Source: Trichodesmium sp. MAG_R04
GTDB lineage: Bacteria; Cyanobacteriota; Cyanobacteriia; Cyanobacteriales; Microcoleaceae
Reading direction: 5' to 3'
Assembly (NCBI GenBank): GCA_023356515.1
Contig: JAKQYG010000106.1
Location: forward strand, 1-10,326
Length of the DNA: 10,326 nt
Below are positions 4,910 to 10,326 of the stretch, piece by piece. Made by a program: the position numbers and the translations under genes. The stretch's first letter is position 1; each line of letters opens with the position of its first letter. The notes under the pieces were generated by a model. The model worked only from the letters and a program-made list of their open reading frames with translations, searched no databases and was not told the origin of the DNA.

Positions 4910-7306
4910 ACTCAAGAATTTCATGTTTCAATTACTCCCCTTGGAGAAGATGAATATTTTGTCCGGACAGAAAAAGTGCCTATTGGTGGCCTCGTGGCTG
5001 AAGAAATAGTTGAATGGCCTGTAGAAGAATGGCTAGCCCAAGCTCGTCATCTATTTCGCGATCCATTAATAGATATCCTAGAAGGACGGTCCAATTCTCA
5101 GATAGTGACCCCCAACCAAATTGTGGACAGTTCTGGGGAAATATTAAGTCCAAGTCTAGTAGCACTAGGCCAAGAAATGTATCAAGAACTATTCAAAGAT
5201 ACCCTAAGAGATAGCTGGAGTTGTGCCCAAGGAATTGCTCATAATCGAGGTGAGGTCTTACAATTACGTTTGGGTACTAAAGACAGACATATATCTAGTT
5301 TGCCTTGGGAGGTGCTTCATATAGGCGATCGCCCCCTGGCAACTGGTACTGATATTGTTTTCTCTCGCTATCAACCTAATGCTTCCTTCCCTAAATCTAA
5401 ACGGATATTAGCACCTGAAGAACCATTAAAAATCTTAATGGCGATCGCGACTCCTACCGATAAGGACAGTCTAGAACTAGAAAAAGAATATGAGGCATTA
5501 CAACAAGAACTGCAAAAAAATATTGGGAAAACTCAGATCCACCTAGATATTCTCCGGCAACCAGGGCGAGAACAACTTACCCAAGCATTAGAACAAGGTA
5601 AATATCAAGTTTTCCACTATGCAGGTCATAGTAACTGGGGTGTTTCCGGTGGTGAAATATCTTTAGTGAGTAATGTAACAGGTTTAACAGAAAGTTTGAG
5701 TGGTAAGGATCTATCAGGTTTACTAGTTAACAATGGCATTCAAATGGCCATCTTCAACTCATGTAGAGGTGCTTACAATCATCTTGTTAACCCCACTGAT
5801 GAAGGAATAGAGCTTAACTTAGCAGAAGCCATGGTAAAACGGGGAATTCCTGGAGTGCTAGCAATGGCAGAACGCATACCAGATGAAGTTTCTCTAATCC
5901 TGACACGTTTATTTTATCGTAATCTTAATCAAGGTTACCCAATAGACTTAAGTTTAAGTCGGGCAAGACAAGGCTTGATTTCTGCCTATGGTTCACATCA
6001 ACTTTATTGGGCATTGCCTGTTGTTTATCTACATCAAGATTTTTGTGGATATCTAATTGAACAACAAAATCATTACACAAATAAAATACAAGAAGATTGC
6101 CTAACACCTATTGATGAAAAAATTGAGTCTCCCAAGTCATCAGAAAATTTCACTCGCGTAGAACCAGATATTGATTTAGAGAACCTGGATAAATATTCTA
6201 CTGAACCTCAAATTGATAATTTGAATTTCCAGATTAAAGACAGTAAATATCAAATGATGACACTTGAGGATATACTACCAGAAATAGAAATAACAAAGGA
6301 ACCCAATAATCAAGATAATGACAAACAAGAAGATTTAATAACATTTACACAAAGTAGTGAAGAATTAACTCAATTAATATTCACAGCATCAAATACTCAT
6401 AATAAATCTTATAAGTTTCTCTGGAAAAAAAGATTAACACTATTAACATTAGGATCTGCGATTTCAGGGATAATGTTATTTCTTGGCATTTACCCCATTA
6501 GTCTTAATAATCCTCAATTACAAATGAGTGTTAAATTGCCAAAAGCACCCGCTCCAGCTATTAACCATAAATATAACAGAATTCGACTTGTTAATGAGAC
6601 AATTAATAAGACTCCAGAAGTGCAAACTTTGGCAATTCAACAGTTTAATCAAAATGATCTTCAAGCTGGCCAAATGGTAGTAGAAACATTATTAGAACAA
6701 GGAGAATTAGCTAAGGCAGCAAAAGTTATAGCCTCTGTCCCAGAAAAGCTTAATGAAGATCCAAAAGTTAATTTTCTCAAAGGTCGATTAGCTTGGGAAT
6801 TGTTCCAGGATAGAAACAAAAATAATCTGATAGATGAAGCTATAAATTCTTGGGAAAAAGCTGCTACTCAGAACCAATCAAATATTCAATATCAAAATGC
6901 TTTAGGCTTTGCTTATTACACCAAAGGAAATATTGAAAAAGCTTATGCAGCTTGGTTAAAGGTATTACATTTATCTGGAGAAATTGCCCCGGAAATAGAA
7001 AAAATTAGTTCTGTTTCTTATAAATCCCAGGGAAATTTATCTGTCATAAATAGGGAATCTCTCAATGCTTATGCAGGTCTAGGATTAATTACACTTAAAT
7101 ATTCTCAAAATTTACAAAAAACTCCCGTTCAAGCTTTTAAATATGCTAGTAAAGTTATGAGAGAAGCTGGCCAAGAGTTTCATATCCTACAACTACAAAA
7201 AAATTGGTTGTGGTCTCCTAAAGCTCGTAAAGATTGGGATTTACTATTGAAACTTCAAGAAAGGCAGCAATTTGAACATAATACAAATTCAGAAGAGCTA
7301 GCTTAG
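4907..7306 (+). CDS. CHAT-domain (caspase-like) protease with membrane segment and C-terminal TPR-like domain
   Basis: This 799-aa protein belongs to the CHAT family (Caspase HetF Associated with TPRs), clan CD cysteine peptidases. Residues about 1-90 form the N-terminal region common in cyanobacterial homologues. The CHAT domain (about 95-380) has both dyad residues: H241 in HYAGHS and C286 in FNSCRGA. An acidic, Asn/Gln-rich linker (about 395-500) leads to one hydrophobic segment (about 510-530) preceded by a basic K-x6-W-K-K-R stretch, which predicts the CHAT domain in the cytoplasm and the C-terminus outside. The outer part (about 560-799) is TPR-like, with a clear helix pair around ALGFAYYTKGNIEKAYAAW (665-683) and the ending NWLWS (766-770)...DWD (776-778). 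Substrate is unknown. The next gene repeats the membrane and TPR half, so the two probably work together. Confidence 0.9.
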   Translation: MTQEFHVSITPLGEDEYFVRTEKVPIGGLVAEEIVEWPVEEWLAQARHLFRDPLIDILEGRSNSQIVTPNQIVDSSGEILSPSLVALGQEMYQELFKDTLRDSWSCAQGIAHNRGEVLQLRLGTKDRHISSLPWEVLHIGDRPLATGTDIVFSRYQPNASFPKSKRILAPEEPLKILMAIATPTDKDSLELEKEYEALQQELQKNIGKTQIHLDILRQPGREQLTQALEQGKYQVFHYAGHSNWGVSGGEISLVSNVTGLTESLSGKDLSGLLVNNGIQMAIFNSCRGAYNHLVNPTDEGIELNLAEAMVKRGIPGVLAMAERIPDEVSLILTRLFYRNLNQGYPIDLSLSRARQGLISAYGSHQLYWALPVVYLHQDFCGYLIEQQNHYTNKIQEDCLTPIDEKIESPKSSENFTRVEPDIDLENLDKYSTEPQIDNLNFQIKDSKYQMMTLEDILPEIEITKEPNNQDNDKQEDLITFTQSSEELTQLIFTASNTHNKSYKFLWKKRLTLLTLGSAISGIMLFLGIYPISLNNPQLQMSVKLPKAPAPAINHKYNRIRLVNETINKTPEVQTLAIQQFNQNDLQAGQMVVETLLEQGELAKAAKVIASVPEKLNEDPKVNFLKGRLAWELFQDRNKNNLIDEAINSWEKAATQNQSNIQYQNALGFAYYTKGNIEKAYAAWLKVLHLSGEIAPEIEKISSVSYKSQGNLSVINRESLNAYAGLGLITLKYSQNLQKTPVQAFKYASKVMREAGQEFHILQLQKNWLWSPKARKDWDLLLKLQERQQFEHNTNSEELA

Positions 7307-7424
7307 TATATAGCTGAAGTCAAAAGTTTTAGTTAAGGGAGCTTTACTTTTGACTGGCACTTAGTGCTAAACTACTGTATTTGATATGATTTATACAGGA
7401 CTTTGGTTTGGCTAAGTCCTGATC

Positions 7425-7444
7425 ATAACAATCCTGAATAACTT
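7425..7444 (+). repeat. Dispersed repeat, degenerate copy 3
   Basis: ATAACAATCCTGAATAACTT matches 3536-3555 at 17 of 20 positions. It lies just after the 7396-7421 hairpin. Confidence 0.45.
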
Positions 7445-7474
7445 ATTTAATTAAAGTAGTAATGGTTAGATATA

Positions 7475-7504
7475 TTGAAAGTTTATTCTTACAATAACTA
7501 ACTT
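7475..7504 (+). promoter_or_regulatory. Weak candidate promoter for the TPR paralogue
   Basis: TTGAAA (7475-7480) is a good -35 hexamer, and TAACTT (7499-7504) at 18 bp is a poor -10. TACAAT (7490-7495) is a better -10 but has no -35 at the right distance. With a 217-bp gap the gene may have its own promoter, but the sequence alone does not settle it. Confidence 0.2.
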
Positions 7505-7523
7505 AATTATAGAAAATATTACT

Positions 7524-8441
7524 ATGGCACAAAAAAATGACAATATTATTAATTTTTTCAACTCAGTTCCTGGCTGGATACTCTCACACTTAATTGCTGT
7601 TTTGTTAACTTTATGTGGTGTTTGGTTGTTTCAAAATAGAACATTAAATTATTCTAAAACTATACCTTTAACTCCTGATCCAATTAACCTTGAAAGATAT
7701 AATAAAGAAAAGCCTATTATTTATAGTGCCAATACTGTAGAAGCAGAAAAAAAATTAGCTATTGAACAGTTTAGCAAAAATGATATTCAAGCTGGAAAAA
7801 AAGCTATCGAATCTCTACTCAATAGAGGTGCTTTTTTAGAAGCAAAAGAAGTTCTTAAAATTGTAAAAAATGTAGCCAATAATAACAACTTTATGGACCC
7901 TGATATTGATTTTTTGTATGGTCGGTTGATTTGGGAGTTAGCCCAAGATGGAAACAGAAATTATACTGTAGATGAAGCTTTATTTTTCTGGGAAAAAGCG
8001 GTTTCTCAAAATCCTGATTATGTTTTATATCAAAATGCTATAGGTTTTGCTTACTACACAAAAGGAGAATTGAAAAAAGCTTATGATACTTGGTTCAAAG
8101 TATTAAAATTATCAGGAGAAACTTTACCAGAAACAGAAACATTGCAGAATATTTCGACTCAAGATATTACTACTCCAGCAGTTGAACAAAAAGATGCTCT
8201 TAATGCTTATGCTGGTATTGGGTTAGTAATGATGAGATCTGCTCAAACTTCTCGGGGAAATGAGCAAAGAGAACGTTGGTTGAGAGCCCTTCAATATCGG
8301 ACAAAAGTAATGGATGAAGCGGCAAGAGAATATCATATTCCTCAACTTCGACAAAATTGGTTATGGTCGCGGGTGGCGCTACGAGATTGGGATTTTCTCA
8401 TGAGAACAGATTGGAATATTTTAAGGAAAAGAAATAATTGA
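7524..8441 (+). CDS. Membrane-anchored TPR-like protein, paralogue of the C-terminal half of the CHAT protein
   Basis: This 305-aa protein has a short N-terminus, one hydrophobic segment (about 17-36), and a TPR-like domain (about 70-295) that aligns colinearly with residues about 570-795 of the CHAT protein upstream. Shared blocks include D-x-QAG-K/Q (88-92), the D-x-N-x-N-x3-DEA loop (142-152), NAIGFAYYTKG (171-181), KVLKLSGE (192-199), LNAYAGIGL (226-234), and NWLWS...DWD (278-290). It has no CHAT domain and no catalytic dyad. Its membrane segment differs in sequence from the CHAT protein's. ATG 7524 has no strong ribosome site. It probably arose by duplication with loss of the protease, or conversely donated the TPR half. 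It may be a partner, decoy, regulator or substrate of the CHAT protein; the exact role is not known. Confidence 0.85.
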   Translation: MAQKNDNIINFFNSVPGWILSHLIAVLLTLCGVWLFQNRTLNYSKTIPLTPDPINLERYNKEKPIIYSANTVEAEKKLAIEQFSKNDIQAGKKAIESLLNRGAFLEAKEVLKIVKNVANNNNFMDPDIDFLYGRLIWELAQDGNRNYTVDEALFFWEKAVSQNPDYVLYQNAIGFAYYTKGELKKAYDTWFKVLKLSGETLPETETLQNISTQDITTPAVEQKDALNAYAGIGLVMMRSAQTSRGNEQRERWLRALQYRTKVMDEAAREYHIPQLRQNWLWSRVALRDWDFLMRTDWNILRKRNN

Positions 8442-8487
8442 TAAACCAAATTCCAAGTATATGAAGTATGGATATTAAAAATTCAAT

Positions 8488-8522
8488 GTTCCTAGTGCTT
8501 ATCTCTTCTCCGCACTGGGAAC
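8488..8522 (+). terminator. 11-bp hairpin downstream of the TPR gene
   Basis: GTTCCTAGTGC (8488-8498) and GCACTGGGAAC (8512-8522) pair along 11 positions as RNA, with one U-G wobble and a 13-nt loop. It starts 46 nt after the stop codon. An A-rich stretch, not a U-tract, follows, so it is either a non-canonical terminator or a 3'-end stabilising hairpin. Confidence 0.4.
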
Positions 8523-8674
8523 TATAAAAATCAACAGGTTAGGAAAATAATGCTATAGAATTTATAAAGTGAGAAGCTTAAACAGTAATTTTTTCACCTT
8601 ATTTTAAACCTATTTTTTTCTCAAGTTCTATCAATAAGAAAGTAATAACGAAGAAGAGTGTTAATATCTTGAAC

Positions 8675-8680
8675 TATAAT
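8675..8680 (+). promoter_or_regulatory. Candidate -10 element of the trpD2-like gene
   Basis: A perfect TATAAT lies 38 bp before the start codon, which would give a short leader. There is no recognisable -35 at 16-18 bp. A direct repeat GAACTA (8671-8676, 8684-8689) flanks it. Confidence 0.4.
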
Positions 8681-8718
8681 TTAGAACTACCAATTAATTA
8701 GCTAGAGAGAAGAATTAG

Positions 8719-9771
8719 ATGAGCGCTCACTTTCGTGAATTACTCAAAAGCATTGGCAGTGGTACACACACAGGAAAAAATTTAACTCGTCAAGAGTCAG
8801 CTGCAGCAATGGAGATGATATTGTCAGGAGAAGCAAAACCTGTCCAAATAGGTGCTTTCTTTATTGCTCACCGTATTAAACGCCATACTGGTGAGGAGTT
8901 AGCAGGAATGTTAGATACCTATAACGAATTGGGGCCTAAACTTCAACGTAAACCATTTATGGGTACAGTAATAGTGCTGGGTTGTCCTTATGATGGGCGA
9001 TCGCGGACTGCACCTATTACGCCACTCACTGCCTTGATTTTAGCAACAGCAGGAGTATTTGTTGTAATGCATGGTGGAGCACGGATGCCAACAAAAGAAG
9101 GAATACCTTTTATTGAGATATGGCAAGGGTTGGGGGTTGAGTGGAAAAAACTATCTATGGTTCAGGTGCAACAGGTATTTGAGCAAACTGGCTTAGGGTT
9201 TATTTATATACCAAAACATTTTCCACAAGCAGATGCTTTAGTAGAATACCGTCGAGATATTGGTAAACGACCTCCTATAGCAACGATGGAATTAATTTTG
9301 GCGCCGTTTGTGGAGGAAGTTCATGTTGCTGCTGGTTATGTTCATCCTCCCACAGAAGTTACGTTTCGTCAAGCATTAAAATTACGCGGTTTAAGGAATT
9401 ATACAACGGTTAAGGGATTAGAGGGTAGTTGTGATTTGCCACGTGATCGGACAGGTATTATTGGGTTGTCGGTGCCATCTGGAAATGATGTCGAATTTGA
9501 ACGTTTGTTATTACATCCAACTGACTATGATTTTGGGGGCAAGGAAGTTCCATTGGGTTCGACTGCGGAGTTAATAGAGGAGATGCAAGGAGTATTGCAG
9601 GGTAAAGCAAGTCAGTTAATGTCAGCAGCTATCTGGAATGGCGGTTTTTATTTGTGGCGTTGTGGAATTTGTTCTGATATTAACAAAGGTTTATCGAAAG
9701 CGGAAAGTTTATTGAACAGTGGTAAAGTTGGGAATAAGTTGAGGGAAATTAAAACAGCAGTTGGGTTTTAA
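8719..9771 (+). CDS. Anthranilate phosphoribosyltransferase-family protein, TrpD2 type
   Basis: This 350-aa protein has the nucleoside phosphorylase/TrpD fold: an N-terminal helical domain (about 1-75, with LTRQESAAAMEMILSGE) and the phosphoribosyl-binding domain after it. The length is normal for the family. The two signature loops of true TrpD are changed: the glycine-rich GTGGD motif is replaced by LGCPYDGRSRT (87-97), and the KHGNR...S-K-x-GS-x-D motif by MHGGARMPTKEG (117-128). This pattern marks the TrpD2/YbiB-like branch, whose E. coli member binds nucleic acid and is not the tryptophan enzyme. Some substrate-binding features remain (HGG, and RDIGKRPP near residues 179-186), so an unknown phosphoribosyl reaction is possible. 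ATG 8719 follows GAGAGAAG (8705-8712), a good ribosome site. The gene is not in a trp operon here. Confidence 0.85.
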   Translation: MSAHFRELLKSIGSGTHTGKNLTRQESAAAMEMILSGEAKPVQIGAFFIAHRIKRHTGEELAGMLDTYNELGPKLQRKPFMGTVIVLGCPYDGRSRTAPITPLTALILATAGVFVVMHGGARMPTKEGIPFIEIWQGLGVEWKKLSMVQVQQVFEQTGLGFIYIPKHFPQADALVEYRRDIGKRPPIATMELILAPFVEEVHVAAGYVHPPTEVTFRQALKLRGLRNYTTVKGLEGSCDLPRDRTGIIGLSVPSGNDVEFERLLLHPTDYDFGGKEVPLGSTAELIEEMQGVLQGKASQLMSAAIWNGGFYLWRCGICSDINKGLSKAESLLNSGKVGNKLREIKTAVGF

Positions 9772-9773
9772 TT

Positions 9774-10314
9774 TTGGTGGCTGCATTTAAAGCTAGTCGT
9801 CAAAGGGGAACTAAACAGCAAAAGGCAGGTAAATTTAGGTCTATCAGAGACCGACTACAATCCATAAAGTTTAGGGTCGAAGACTTTAAAAAAGGTACTT
9901 GGTTACCAATGCTAACAAAAGGATTAAACTTCCAAAGTATTTCAATTGGGACAGCATAATCCCTACTTTTGAGTCATCCCAAATGGTTGCCAAATCAGGA
10001 AAAAGGAAGCGTAAATTAAACTCGAAAACAGTTCGCCAAATGGGCTCATTGGGCACATTATCGTTTCAAACAAACTCTTAAGTTCCACGGTTTCAAACGA
10101 GGCGCGACTGTCGTAGATGTAACTGAGGAATATACTTCTAAAACTTGTACGTTCGGGCGGTCATGTTCATCAAAATTTAGGAGGGTCAAAGCATTTTAAA
10201 TGTCTGTGTTGCGGTCACTCAATGCCGAGAGATTGGAACGGCGCTTTAGGGATATTCTTTAAAGCATTGCGAGATACCGCCAATGTCGATGGTTCTGCCG
10301 TCACATTGCTATGA
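9774..10314 (+). pseudogene. Degraded IS200/IS605-family tnpB (OrfB) relic
   Basis: Three tnpB-like segments survive. The first (9774-9956, open) reads GKFRSIRDRLQSIKF followed by a KGTWLP motif and matches the N-terminal part of some OrfB proteins. After stops at 9957 and 10017, the same frame resumes with HYRFKQTLKFHG and ends in EEYTSKTC (about 10146). A frame change at 10155-10158 destroys the second cysteine of the first zinc knuckle. The third segment, in the next frame, reads CGHVHQNLGGSKHFKC-like, then KCLCCGH and PRDWNGALGIF to TGA 10312-10314. The relic is about 180 codons against roughly 400 in an intact TnpB. The first two RuvC acidic motifs are missing; only the last (PRDWNGA) remains. 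No tnpA and no intact reading frame are visible. It begins 2 bp after the trpD2-like stop. Confidence 0.85.
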
Positions 10315-10326
10315 ACGGTATTTTAT

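Larger units (their letters stand above)
7307..7523 (+). other. 217-bp spacer between the paired genes with two hairpins
   Basis: The spacer contains AGTCAAAAGT (7318-7327) paired with ACTTTTGACT (7346-7355), a perfect 10-bp stem with an 18-nt loop. It also contains CAGGACTT (7396-7403) paired with AAGTCCTG (7414-7421), an 8-bp stem with a 10-nt loop. Neither is followed by a T-run, so they may modulate or process a joint transcript rather than end it. A third element, a degenerate copy of the dispersed repeat, follows at once. Confidence 0.5.

Noticed and set aside
4980..5214. Short open frames on both strands inside the start of the CHAT gene
   Set aside because: They are shadows of the real frame, which matches the family across this region.
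5925..6107. Antisense 60-codon frame within the CHAT gene
   Set aside because: It is covered by a well-supported coding sequence and has no independent evidence.
4907..7306. Type III-E CRISPR (Craspase) TPR-CHAT component
   Set aside because: No CRISPR array or Cas7-type effector is present, and the order CHAT-membrane-TPR differs from the soluble TPR-CHAT of that system.
7524..8441. Bacterial gasdermin or pore-former partner next to a protease
   Set aside because: The protein clearly aligns with the TPR half of its neighbour and shows no gasdermin-like features.
8719..9771. Canonical trpD of tryptophan synthesis
   Set aside because: Both TrpD signature loops are replaced, and no trp genes are adjacent.
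9899..10081. Second 60-codon frame in the transposase region
   Set aside because: It is an out-of-frame reading of the tnpB relic; the zinc-ribbon part is encoded in other frames.
1..10326. tRNA, rRNA or CRISPR array
   Set aside because: No cloverleaf, rRNA segment or regularly spaced repeat array was found by eye; a covariance-model scan was not possible.

Overview
The window is a stretch of AT-rich cyanobacterial chromosome. The best clue is the octamer GCGATCGC (HIP1, the over-represented cyanobacterial palindrome), which occurs five times (606-613, 2997-3004, 5325-5332, 5441-5448, 8997-9004), always inside a gene. The gene families agree: an RTX-tailed haloperoxidase, a CHAT-TPR membrane protein, a TrpD2-type protein, and dispersed palindromic repeats with a degraded IS605-type tnpB. 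Genus cannot be fixed from this.

Left third (1-3441). The 5' end of a LamG-type gene and a complete vanadium-dependent haloperoxidase gene with a C-terminal RTX calcium-binding tail both lie on the minus strand. A divergent gene on the plus strand encodes an HxlR/DUF24-family winged-helix regulator with the family's N-terminal cysteine. The 428-bp divergent region holds a tandem 18-bp repeat and several inverted repeats. A plausible reading is a secreted enzyme that makes hypohalous acid next to a thiol-based regulator able to sense such oxidants. That link is inference from family knowledge.

Middle (3281-4906). This 1.6 kb has no intact gene. It holds a perfect hairpin resembling a dispersed cyanobacterial palindrome, a pair of inverted 26-bp repeats about 0.6 kb apart, other palindromes, and a possible gene remnant (4371-4628).

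Right-centre (4907-8441). A 799-aa CHAT protease-like protein has an intact His/Cys dyad, one membrane segment and a C-terminal TPR-like domain. It is followed by a 305-aa protein that repeats only the membrane-plus-TPR half. The two share a conserved C-terminal NWLWS...DWD signature. They look like a paired membrane module: one member carries a protease domain, the other does not. This is the most interesting system in the window.

Right end (8442-10326). A TrpD2-like anthranilate phosphoribosyltransferase-family gene ends 2 bp before a collapsed tnpB relic. The relic keeps part of the N-terminal region and the zinc-ribbon C-terminus but has lost most of the catalytic core.
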